Part shown: positions 23,908 through 30,245 of the stretch, in pieces | How positions within the stretch are numbered: the stretch's first letter is position 1 | Layout: each line of letters begins with the position of its first letter | NCBI GenBank assembly: GCA_045594565.1 | Contig: JAZNYT010000035.1 | Coordinates: 1-33,059 of the forward strand | Source: RGIG6353 sp045594565 | GTDB lineage: Bacteria; Bacillota; Clostridia; Oscillospirales; SIG627 | DNA: 33,059 bases | Direction of reading: 5' to 3' | Notes under the pieces: generated by a model | The model's input: the letters and a program-made list of their open reading frames with translations, nothing else | Databases searched by the model: none | What the model was told of the DNA's origin: nothing | Program-made: the position numbers and the translations under genes

Positions 23908-24851
23908 AGATAGTTTATCTCGACTCTTACGCGCTCAATCCCGGCGATATTGATTTTACAAAGCTAGAAGAGTTCGAGGATATAAAGATTTATCCGAGAA
24001 CGATTACAAAAAATGAAGCGATAGAGAGAATAGGCGATGCAGAGGTCGTTATCGTCAACAAAGTAGTTCTTGACAACGAAATTTACGATGCCTGTCCGAA
24101 CATCCGCCTCATAACCGTTACGGCAACGGGATACAACACCGTAGACGTGAAAGGTGCAAGAGAGCATGGCATTACCGTTTGCAACGTGCCTCTTTACTCT
24201 ACTCCCTCGGTAGCACAACACATATTCGCACTTCTTCTCGAGCTTGCTATGCATACAGGAGAGCATTCGGTATCGGTAAATCGAGGCGACTGGGCAAAGT
24301 GTCCCGACTACACTTATCACGTAACAGACCTCACCGAGCTTTCGGGGAAGACGATGGGCTTTATCGGCATGGGTGCTATAGGCTCAATGGCAGCAAGAAT
24401 TGCTCAAGCCTTCGGTATGAGAGCCGTATGCTACCATTCGAGAAGCGAAGTGGACGGAGTAGACCATCTGGAGCTTGACGAGCTTCTTGAAATTTCAGAT
24501 ATTGTTGCTCTATGTTGTCCTCTCACCGAGGATAACAAGAAAATAATAAGGCGTGAAACCATCAAGAAGATGCGAGACGGAGTCATAATAATCAATACCT
24601 CACGCGGTGGTCTTATTGACGAAAATGACCTTGCGGAAGCGGTAAAATCCGGCAAAGTGGCAGGCGTTGGAGTTGACGTTTTGGAAAACGAGCCGCCAAA
24701 GAATTCTTCCCCTCTTGTAGGTCTTAAAAACGTTATAATCACTCCCCACATTGCATGGGCGCCCAAAGAATCGCGAGAACGACTCCTCAACGTTACCATA
24801 GCAAACGTTAAGGGATATATGACGGGAAATATACAAAACAAAGTAAACTAA
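23904..24851 (+). CDS. D-isomer 2-hydroxyacid dehydrogenase (hydroxypyruvate reductase-like)
   Basis: This 315-aa protein has a Rossmann motif GFIGMGAIG (152-160) and the catalytic triad of the family: R234 (TSRGGLIDE), E263 (VDVLENEP) and H282 (TPHIAWAP). The PHIAWAPKESRERL ending favours the glycerate dehydrogenase/hydroxypyruvate reductase branch, which reduces 2-keto acids to D-2-hydroxy acids with NAD(P)H. After the second strand it reads YHSRS rather than an acidic residue, so NADPH use is possible. I chose the ATG at 23904, which overlaps the previous stop as ATGA. A TTG at 23895 would add three residues but sits only 4 nt from AGGAG. It is last in the operon and followed by a terminator. 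Confidence 0.9.
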   Translation: MKIVYLDSYALNPGDIDFTKLEEFEDIKIYPRTITKNEAIERIGDAEVVIVNKVVLDNEIYDACPNIRLITVTATGYNTVDVKGAREHGITVCNVPLYSTPSVAQHIFALLLELAMHTGEHSVSVNRGDWAKCPDYTYHVTDLTELSGKTMGFIGMGAIGSMAARIAQAFGMRAVCYHSRSEVDGVDHLELDELLEISDIVALCCPLTEDNKKIIRRETIKKMRDGVIIINTSRGGLIDENDLAEAVKSGKVAGVGVDVLENEPPKNSSPLVGLKNVIITPHIAWAPKESRERLLNVTIANVKGYMTGNIQNKVN

Positions 24852-24860
24852 ATAATTTTA

Positions 24861-24890
24861 AGAGAGGATGCATTAAAGCATCCTCTCTTT
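24861..24890 (+). terminator. Terminator of the capA-HAD-dehydrogenase operon
   Basis: An 11-bp perfect stem (24861-24871 with 24878-24888) with a 6-nt loop is followed by a short T run. It starts 10 nt after the dehydrogenase stop codon. Confidence 0.85.
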
Positions 24891-24913
24891 GAATTTTCAG
24901 AATTTTATACTTG

Positions 24914-24945
24914 ATTATGATATTATGATATCATGATATCATAAT
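24914..24945. repeat. AT-rich palindrome between convergent genes
   Basis: Four 8-nt units of the ATNATNAT type lie in a row (ATTATGAT twice, ATCATGAT, ATCATAAT). The last three form a perfect 24-bp palindrome (24922-24945) with no loop. It lies 6 nt past the end of the SpoIID-like gene on the minus strand. It has no GC-rich stem and no U tract, so it is not a classical terminator. Confidence 0.6.
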
Positions 24946-24951
24946 TGCTTA

Positions 24952-26886
24952 TTACCTAAAAATCTCGCGCCAAGTTTCCTCGTCCACTCTTCCGGTCATA
25001 GGAAGTCCCGAATCCTGCTGAATTCTCTCTACCGCGCGACGGGTAGATATTCCAAAAAGGTCTCCGCCTGCCGCATTGTTTTCAAGATATCCCTTTTCGA
25101 TAAGAGCGTTTTTCATTTCTCTGACGTCACTTCCGACGCTTCCCACTCTTAGCGGTCTTTCAAAGGGCTCGTCTCTTGATAAAAGCTTTGTCTCCAGTGG
25201 CATAGTATGCACTTTTCTTTGAGGCTCGGGAGAGGTTTCGGGCTTTTCAGGGATTATTTCAACTACTGTCGGTGTAGCTTCGGGAGGTTCTTGTGCAGAA
25301 ACCTCTGTAACCTCCGTCACTTCCTCACCGCTCACCTGTCCTCCACCCCCCATTCCGCCATCAATAGTTGGAACATTTACGTTTTCTTTTATTCCGTTAT
25401 ATACCTCAACGAGTCTCTTCCACGTCATTTCACCCACAATCCCGTCAGACTGAAGACCGTAAGCACGCTGAAAAGAAATAACAGAATCAAGAGTTCCGCC
25501 TCCGAAAACGCCGTCAAGAGCTACTGTTTTTACTTCATTGTTATAAAGAGCAATGGTCGCAAGGTAAAGCTGTAATTCAAGTATCTCCACACCTCTCATA
25601 CCAAGTGAAAGTGTACCGGGAAATTCCTGCGAGGCATAGTCTGCTCTCTCCCCTTCACTTGTAAGCTCGGAGAGGTCTTTTACTGCAACGTATACTCTGG
25701 ATATAGCATACCAAGTGGCTTTGCCCACAATTCCGTCGGGAGTAAGATTGAATATTTTTTGAAACTGTGTAACACTTCTTTCAGTATCCTCACCGAAAAC
25801 GCCGTCAACCTCGATAAATGGTATCGACGGATAGTTTATGGCGATTCGGTTAAGCTGTTCCTGTATTGTTCTTACCGATGGGCCCTCAGTGCCTACGCGC
25901 AAGGGATTTCCGGGATAAGACTCAAATGGGCCTTGTATATTTGTGCTTTCGGTAAGCTCAATATCTCCGTAGTAGTATTCGAGAATTCCCTCTGCTGAAA
26001 GTCCGTCGTTTGCAAGAGTTACCGTTCCCCACTGGCTGAGTCCGTCGCAAAGTGAGGTTGTTCCGTTACAAAACTGCGCAAAAAAAGGCTCTTCATTTCC
26101 GGGCTTTCTTATATAAACGTTGAATATTTCATCAACTATTTTGCTGATATTATCAAATATATTTCTTCCCTCTACAAAGTACTGGTCAAAGGCGGTTGTA
26201 TTCGTAATATCAAAGTTATAGCCCCTACTTCTGTACCATTCGGTAAATACTCGATTTAAAGCAAAGGATATTTGCGCAAGGATATTCGCCCTCAGTGACT
26301 CCTCCGGCCAAGTGGGATAAATTTCCGAGCTTGCAACGTTCTTTATGTAATCCTGAAAGGTAACGGTAACGTTTCTTGCTGAAATATCGGTAGGAGAGCC
26401 AAGGTGAACTGTGATATATTCGGGAATAAAGGGAGTGGTGTGAAGCTGAGGTGTAGGATTTTTCGGAGGAAGTGCTGATTCATCTCCCTTTGGCGCATCG
26501 GGCAGTCTTAAAGCATTGGGCGGAATGTTGATTCTCTGAGGTCCGATAGGCTGAGGAAAAGCTTCCGACTGTGGCAGAAGAGATACTATCAAAATCGATT
26601 CTCTGTCAGGAAATACCTGCACCCCGTTTATGAATTCCGAAACAAAATTTCCCGACAACACTTCAACGTTAAATAGTCCGTATGGGGTAAGTCTTTCGTT
26701 TTCCTTAAGGGATAAGTCCAAATCGGGCACTTCCAGTTCAAAAACTGCCGTTTCACCTGCCGAAAGCAGAGGAATTACAGTATCGTATAGGACTTCACCC
26801 GAGGTGCTCTTTACTCTCACAGTAGCATTGTTTACAGGCAGAGCACCGCCTGTTCTTAGTTCTATTCTGAGTGTTCCTGTTTGCAT
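24952..26886 (-). CDS. SpoIID-like protein with three peptidoglycan-binding domains
   Basis: This 644-aa protein begins with a beta-rich domain (about 1-105, carboxypeptidase-regulatory-like) and a Pro-rich linker. A SpoIID/LytB-like region follows (about 156-310): YIKNVASSEIYPTWP with the probable catalytic Glu E188, AQISFALNRV, and GLSQWGTV then ILEYYYG. Three PG_binding_1 modules follow (about 328-395, 424-495, 577-643), the last two separated by a Gly/Pro/Glu linker (500-575). SpoIID-type proteins are lytic transglycosylases acting on stripped glycan during engulfment; SleC-like clostridial proteins act on spore cortex. No signal peptide is visible, so mother-cell or spore localisation is more likely than ordinary secretion (inference). 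The start has AAGGAAG upstream. A possible promoter has TATAAT at 26914-26919 with a poor -35. The lack of a catalytic test leaves it as a putative cortex/peptidoglycan enzyme. Confidence 0.8.
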   Translation of the reverse strand: MQTGTLRIELRTGGALPVNNATVRVKSTSGEVLYDTVIPLLSAGETAVFELEVPDLDLSLKENERLTPYGLFNVEVLSGNFVSEFINGVQVFPDRESILIVSLLPQSEAFPQPIGPQRINIPPNALRLPDAPKGDESALPPKNPTPQLHTTPFIPEYITVHLGSPTDISARNVTVTFQDYIKNVASSEIYPTWPEESLRANILAQISFALNRVFTEWYRSRGYNFDITNTTAFDQYFVEGRNIFDNISKIVDEIFNVYIRKPGNEEPFFAQFCNGTTSLCDGLSQWGTVTLANDGLSAEGILEYYYGDIELTESTNIQGPFESYPGNPLRVGTEGPSVRTIQEQLNRIAINYPSIPFIEVDGVFGEDTERSVTQFQKIFNLTPDGIVGKATWYAISRVYVAVKDLSELTSEGERADYASQEFPGTLSLGMRGVEILELQLYLATIALYNNEVKTVALDGVFGGGTLDSVISFQRAYGLQSDGIVGEMTWKRLVEVYNGIKENVNVPTIDGGMGGGGQVSGEEVTEVTEVSAQEPPEATPTVVEIIPEKPETSPEPQRKVHTMPLETKLLSRDEPFERPLRVGSVGSDVREMKNALIEKGYLENNAAGGDLFGISTRRAVERIQQDSGLPMTGRVDEETWREIFR

Positions 26887-26939
26887 AGCTTTCTTCCTTT
26901 CACTTTTTACTTCATTATATGAAAGAAAAAGAAAAACAG

Positions 26940-27602
26940 TTACTCAAAGAAGTTGTTTTTGTTTTCTTCCTCGTTAAACGGATAAATATAGAGCTTCCCC
27001 AAATCGATGGTCGCAAGCATTATATTTCCCACTTTTACTCCCCTTTTATCGATCTCGTTCATAAGCCACCAGCGAGTTTTCTCCATTTTTTTAAGATTTT
27101 CTTCAAGTATCTCACCGTCAACAATAACGTTTGCCACGAGCTGTCCTTCTTTGCCCACGTTTTTTTCAAGAAAACTCATCTTTCCGTTTTGCTCCATAAT
27201 AACACAAGATACGTCATTAAGAGTAAAATATCCCTTCGTTCTGCACTGGGTAAGAAACTCGCCCATATCCATACGAACCTTAGCCATATTCTTTTTATAG
27301 AAAATTCCGTTTTTAAAAAGAATTACGGGCTCCCCGTTTAAAAATCGGCGAAGCTTCAAGGATTTGTTGCAGCTGAACGATATAAGAAAAGCCATTATTC
27401 CGTAAACCGCCGTTGCCACCGCCGCAGGAAGAAAAACCTCTCCTCCTATTGCCATCTCTGCCGCCGAAGAACCGATAGTTATACCCACTATATAATCAAA
27501 AGCCGACATTTGAGACATCTGCTTGTCGCCTGTAAGCTTTGTCATAAAGAACAAAAGAACAATAGAAAAAATACTTGTAAGTACTGCCTTTAATATTATC
27601 AT
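26940..27602 (-). CDS. DUF421 (YetF-like) membrane protein
   Basis: I place the start at 27602, giving 220 aa. AGAGGTGAG precedes this ATG, and the protein then opens with MIILKAVLTSIFSIVLLFFM as in the family. The longer frame up to 27707 would translate the hairpin at 27659-27692. It has three N-terminal membrane segments (about 3-20, 30-48, 55-75), including the family-typical MSAFDYIVGITIGSSAAEMA, then a cytoplasmic YetF-type domain (about 80-200) with GEPVILFKNG and an acidic, Asn-rich tail. In spore-formers some relatives affect spore or membrane properties, but the biochemical role is unknown. It lies 53 nt upstream of the SpoIID-like gene on the same strand, so co-transcription is possible. 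Confidence 0.85.
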   Translation of the reverse strand: MIILKAVLTSIFSIVLLFFMTKLTGDKQMSQMSAFDYIVGITIGSSAAEMAIGGEVFLPAAVATAVYGIMAFLISFSCNKSLKLRRFLNGEPVILFKNGIFYKKNMAKVRMDMGEFLTQCRTKGYFTLNDVSCVIMEQNGKMSFLEKNVGKEGQLVANVIVDGEILEENLKKMEKTRWWLMNEIDKRGVKVGNIMLATIDLGKLYIYPFNEEENKNNFFE

Positions 27603-27658
27603 TTTCTCACCTCTTTTGTAGTATGGCAAAAAATCGAGAAAATATAAAATAAAAAGGC

Positions 27659-27692
27659 GATTATGCAAAACTCGTAGAGATTTTGCATAATC
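27659..27692 (-). terminator. Long inverted repeat upstream of DUF421 gene, terminator-like
   Basis: A 12-bp perfect arm pair (27659-27670 with 27681-27692) extends inward by CTC/GAG with one bulge. On the minus strand it is followed by GCC then a T-rich run (27655-27645). It would back up the rplA terminator. Between the two lies AT-rich sequence with repeated TTTTCAATT-like units (27700-27728). Confidence 0.6.
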
Positions 27693-27732
27693 AACCTTAA
27701 TTTTCAATTTTTCATTTTCAATTTTCAGCTGA

Positions 27733-27759
27733 TAAAAAAACGACCGCCGTAGCGGTCGT
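27733..27759 (-). terminator. Terminator of rplK-rplA transcript
   Basis: An 8-bp GC-rich stem (27740-27747 with 27752-27759) has a CGTA loop. It is followed on the minus strand by a seven-U run (27739-27733), starting 8 nt after the rplA stop codon. Confidence 0.93.
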
Positions 27760-27767
27760 AATTTTTA

Positions 27768-28463
27768 TCAGTTGCCAAGTTTTGCGGAGTTAACCTTAAC
27801 ACCGGGGCCCATTGTAGAAGCGAGAGTACAGCTCTTGATGTACTGACCCTTTGCTGCTGCGGGCTTAGCCTTGATAATAGCGCCCATAAGTGCATTGAAG
27901 TTTTCGGAAAGCTTTTCTGCACCGAAGGAAGCCTTACCGATGGGACAGTGGATAATGTTGGACTTGTCGAGTCTGTACTCAACCTTACCTGCCTTAGCTT
28001 CTGTAACAGCCTTGGCAACGTCCATTGTTACTGTACCTGCCTTGGGGTTGGGCATAAGTCCTTTAGGACCGAGCACCTTACCGAGACGTCCGATAACACC
28101 CATCATGTCGGGAGTAGCGATGATTACGTCAAATTCGAACCAGTTCTCTGACTGAATCTTCTGAACGTAGTCTTCTGCTCCTACGTAATCAGAACCTGCT
28201 GCCTCTGCTGCCTTTGCAAGGTCACCCTTCGCAAAAACGAGAGTACGAACAGTCTTACCTGTTCCGTTAGGAAGTACAACCGCACCTCTAACCTGCTGGT
28301 CTGCATGTCTTGAGTCAACGCCGAGTCTTACGTGAAGCTCTACTGTCTCATCAAATTTTGCCTTAGAAGTCTTGCAAACAAGGTCGCAAGCTTCTACTAC
28401 GTCATAAAGCTTTGCCTTGTCGACAAGCTTTGCACTGTCTTTATAATTCTTACCTCTAAACAT
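27768..28463 (-). CDS. rplA: 50S ribosomal protein L1
   Basis: L1 forms the mobile stalk of the large subunit beside the E site and, in many bacteria, represses its own operon by binding the mRNA. It has 231 aa, the normal length, and is complete. Recognisable segments are an N-terminal FRGKNYKDSAKLVD, GVDSRHADQQVRGAVVLPNG, GLMPNPKAGTVT and RLDKSNIIHCPIGK. AAGGAGG lies about 9 nt before the ATG. It lies 14 nt after rplK and is followed at once by a strong terminator. The usual partners rplJ-rplL do not follow. Confidence 0.98.
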   Translation of the reverse strand: MFRGKNYKDSAKLVDKAKLYDVVEACDLVCKTSKAKFDETVELHVRLGVDSRHADQQVRGAVVLPNGTGKTVRTLVFAKGDLAKAAEAAGSDYVGAEDYVQKIQSENWFEFDVIIATPDMMGVIGRLGKVLGPKGLMPNPKAGTVTMDVAKAVTEAKAGKVEYRLDKSNIIHCPIGKASFGAEKLSENFNALMGAIIKAKPAAAKGQYIKSCTLASTMGPGVKVNSAKLGN

Positions 28464-28477
28464 TGTGGCTTTCCTCC

Positions 28478-28903
28478 TTATTCTTCAACGGTAACGCCCA
28501 TACTTCTGGCGGTACCTGCTATCATACTCATAGCTGATTCGATGTTGATTGCGTTAAGGTCGGGAAGCTTCTGTTCAGCGATCTTTCTTACCTGTTCCTT
28601 AGTGAGCTTAGCTACCTTTGTCTTGTTGGGAACACCGGAGCCACTCTCAATTCCTGCTGCCTTCTTGATAAGTACTGCTGCAGGGGGAGTCTTGGTAATA
28701 AATGTGAATGAACGGTCTGCATATACTGTAATTACTACAGGGATAATAAGACCCATATCGTTCTTTGTACGCTCGTTGAATTCCTTTGTGAATGCGGGAA
28801 TTGCAAGACCGTACTGACCAAGTGCGGGACCTACAGGGGGACCGGGCATTGCCTTACCTGCGGGTATCTGAAGTTTTACATAACCAATAATCTTCTTTGC
28901 CAT
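28478..28903 (-). CDS. rplK: 50S ribosomal protein L11
   Basis: L11 binds the GTPase-associated region of 23S rRNA and is needed for RelA/ppGpp sensing. It is 141 aa and complete: N-terminal KLQIPAGKAMPGPPVGPALGQYGL with the proline-rich PGPPVGPALGQ hallmark, and C-terminal rRNA-binding domain ending in SMGVTVEE. GGAGGTG lies about 9 nt before the ATG. It is separated from nusG by 143 nt that contain a structured leader and an L1-site-like element, suggesting feedback control of rplKA separate from nusG. Confidence 0.98.
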   Translation of the reverse strand: MAKKIIGYVKLQIPAGKAMPGPPVGPALGQYGLAIPAFTKEFNERTKNDMGLIIPVVITVYADRSFTFITKTPPAAVLIKKAAGIESGSGVPNKTKVAKLTKEQVRKIAEQKLPDLNAINIESAMSMIAGTARSMGVTVEE

Positions 28904-28920
28904 TTCTCATACACCTCCAT

Positions 28921-28953
28921 GTGGTAATAAATTCGGGACTTTGTCCCTCCCAC
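28921..28953 (-). promoter_or_regulatory. Candidate L1-binding site in rplK leader
   Basis: Read on the minus strand the RNA starts GTGGGAGGGAC and ends TTATTACCAC. GTGG pairs with CCAC, and GGGAC with GTCCC across an AAA loop, leaving an asymmetric purine-rich internal loop. This matches the layout of the L1 rRNA site and of known L1 autoregulatory sites before rplKA. It ends 17 nt before the rplK start, next to the ribosome binding site, a good place for translational repression. Confidence 0.6.
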
Positions 28954-28955
28954 TT

Positions 28956-29012
28956 TGTATTCCGTCGCATCCCGTGAATGACGGCACGACATACGTTTCT
29001 TTTCGGAATACA
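28956..29012 (-). other. Structured RNA hairpin in nusG-rplK gap
   Basis: An outer 9-bp stem (28956-28964 with 29004-29012) encloses inner helices GTCG/CGAC (28964-28967 with 28987-28990) and CCGT/ACGG (28972-28975 with 28981-28984); the outer and first inner helix share one base. It lies immediately 5' of the L1-like site in the rplK leader. A weak AAAGC/GCTTT hairpin follows the nusG stop codon (about 29018-29036). No clear terminator separates nusG from rplK. Confidence 0.5.
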
Positions 29013-29046
29013 TTTATCAAAAGCTTTTTGCTTTCAATAAACAAAA

Positions 29047-29568
29047 TTAAAGTTTCTTGACACAGCTTGCGTCAAGCTCAATAGCCGATTCACGGCCTCC
29101 CATACTGACAAGAAGCTTAACCTTCTTCATATCTTCTGAGATTTCAAGAACCTTACCAGACGGAATAATTCCGCTGAGAGGTCCGCCCGTAATTTCAACA
29201 GTATCATCAACTGCAAAATCAAGGGTCTTAACGTCGGTATCAACACCCAGTGCTTCTACTTCTTCATCAAGCAGAACGACGGGCTGTGATCCCGGTCCTA
29301 CAAAACCGGTAACACCGGTAGTGTTGCGGACAACGTGCCAGCTTTCATCGTTCATTATCATTTTGACAAGAACGTAGCTGGGGAAAAGCTTATGCTCTTC
29401 CTTCTTACCATCCACTTCAATTTCCTCAACGGGAACCTTGATAGCGTGGATAAGATGTCCCATATTGCGGTTCTCTACGATTTTTTCAAGATTAGTTGCA
29501 ACTTTGTTTTCATAACCCGAATAGGTATGGACAACATACCAGTGGGGTGTGTTATTATCCTGAAGCAT
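29047..29568 (-). CDS. nusG: Transcription termination/antitermination factor NusG
   Basis: NusG binds RNA polymerase during elongation and couples it to translation or Rho. It has 173 aa with an NGN domain (about 8-105: HWYVVHTYSGYE, LFPSYVLVKM, VRNTTGVTGFVG) and a C-terminal KOW domain (about 120-172: DDTVEITGGPLSG). The start is 14 nt after secE, with a G-rich GGGGGCGG instead of a standard ribosome binding site. Translation may therefore depend on coupling to secE. The gene order secE-nusG-rplK-rplA is the conserved bacterial one. Confidence 0.97.
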   Translation of the reverse strand: MLQDNNTPHWYVVHTYSGYENKVATNLEKIVENRNMGHLIHAIKVPVEEIEVDGKKEEHKLFPSYVLVKMIMNDESWHVVRNTTGVTGFVGPGSQPVVLLDEEVEALGVDTDVKTLDFAVDDTVEITGGPLSGIIPSGKVLEISEDMKKVKLLVSMGGRESAIELDASCVKKL

Positions 29569-29582
29569 AATACCGCCCCCGA

Positions 29583-29798
29583 TTAGTTAAACAAATTTAC
29601 AAGTAAGTCAAGAACCTTCGTGAGTCCTGCGTCAAGAAGCATGATAACTACCGCACTTATAGCTGTTACTACAACTACAACCGCTGTGTTTCTCACAACA
29701 TCTTTCTTGGGGGACCAAACGATGTTTTTGAGTTCTCTCTTAAGGTCTTTGAAAAACCTTGCAACTCGGTTGGTCTTTTTTACTTTTTCTTCTGCCAT
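29583..29798 (-). CDS. secE: Preprotein translocase subunit SecE
   Basis: This 71-aa subunit of the SecYEG channel has the short Gram-positive form with one C-terminal membrane segment (about 38-58, NTAVVVVVTAISAVVIMLLD). It is preceded by the conserved amphipathic RFFKDLKRELKNIVWSPKKDV. AGGAGGT lies about 5 nt before the ATG. It lies between rpmG and nusG, as is usual. Confidence 0.96.
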   Translation of the reverse strand: MAEEKVKKTNRVARFFKDLKRELKNIVWSPKKDVVRNTAVVVVVTAISAVVIMLLDAGLTKVLDLLVNLFN

Positions 29799-29839
29799 GT
29801 TAAATGACCTCCTCTTCTTCTCTCTTAAGTAACCTTAAA

Positions 29840-29989
29840 TTACTTTGTCTCTTTATGAAGAGTGTGTTTACGGCAGAACTTACAGTACTTGTTCATTTCA
29901 AGTCTGTCAGGGTCATTTTTCTTATTCTTGACCGTGTCGTAATTTCTTTGCTTACATTCACTGCAAGCGAGTGTAATTTTAACTCTCAT
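29840..29989 (-). CDS. rpmG: 50S ribosomal protein L33
   Basis: This is 49 aa from the ATG at 29989: MRVKITLACSECKQRNYDT, then a basic tail ending LHKETK. It is the zinc-ribbon (C+) form of L33, with CSEC and CKFC cysteine pairs. The longer frame to 30133 would cover the promoter and is rejected; GGAGGTG lies about 6 nt before this ATG. It is the first gene of rpmG-secE-nusG-rplK-rplA. Confidence 0.96.
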   Translation of the reverse strand: MRVKITLACSECKQRNYDTVKNKKNDPDRLEMNKYCKFCRKHTLHKETK

Positions 29990-30061
29990 ATCGGCACCTC
30001 CGTTTATTTTTGCGAATAATCGCGCCTCCCTCTCGGCAGAAAAGCCTAAAGAGGTAGAGTA

Positions 30062-30090
30062 AGTATACCACTCTTTAGAGATTTTGTCAA
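30062..30090 (-). promoter_or_regulatory. Promoter of rpmG-secE-nusG-rplKA
   Basis: A consensus -35 TTGACA (30085-30090) and -10 TATACT (30062-30067) have a 17-bp spacer ending in TGG (extended -10). The predicted start is near 30055. The first 26 nt of the transcript (30054-30029) can fold into a hairpin (CCTCT/AGAGG plus GGC/GCC). Confidence 0.88.
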
Positions 30091-30112
30091 GGTTTTTCTT
30101 TATTTTTATGCT
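30084..30112 (+). promoter_or_regulatory. Candidate clpB promoter
   Basis: The -35 TTGTCA (30084-30089) and -10 TATGCT (30107-30112) have a 17-bp spacer. The predicted start near 30119 would put the CIRCE operator at about +8 to +34, its classical place in heat-shock leaders. The -35 overlaps the rpmG -35 on the opposite strand. An alternative -10 TATAAT at 30204-30209 has no good -35. Confidence 0.6.
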
Positions 30113-30126
30113 TTTCTCCAAATTTT

Positions 30127-30153
30127 TTAGCACTCTTCTTTCAAGAGTGCTAA
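30127..30153. promoter_or_regulatory. CIRCE operator (HrcA-binding site)
   Basis: A perfect CIRCE: TTAGCACTC (30127-30135), 9-nt spacer, GAGTGCTAA (30145-30153). HrcA is known to bind this inverted repeat and repress class I heat-shock genes; GroE supports HrcA activity. It lies 92 nt upstream of the clpB start, so clpB is predicted to be in the HrcA regulon. Confidence 0.97.
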
Positions 30154-30245
30154 ACGTTTACTTTCAAGACATACAACGTTAATTTATTGTTCATAAAATG
30201 GCACTATAATAAGCACAAGCAAAACAAATAGTGGAGGTGTAGCAA

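Noticed and set aside
29990..30133. N-terminal extension of L33 (48 residues)
   Set aside because: It would translate the promoter and leader hairpin; L33 is normally about 49 aa and has GGAGGTG before the internal ATG.
30198..30216. TGGCAC followed by TATAATAAGC, resembling a sigma-54 -24/-12 promoter before clpB
   Set aside because: The GG to GC spacing is one base too long and the -12 TTGC is missing; CIRCE control implies a sigma-A promoter.
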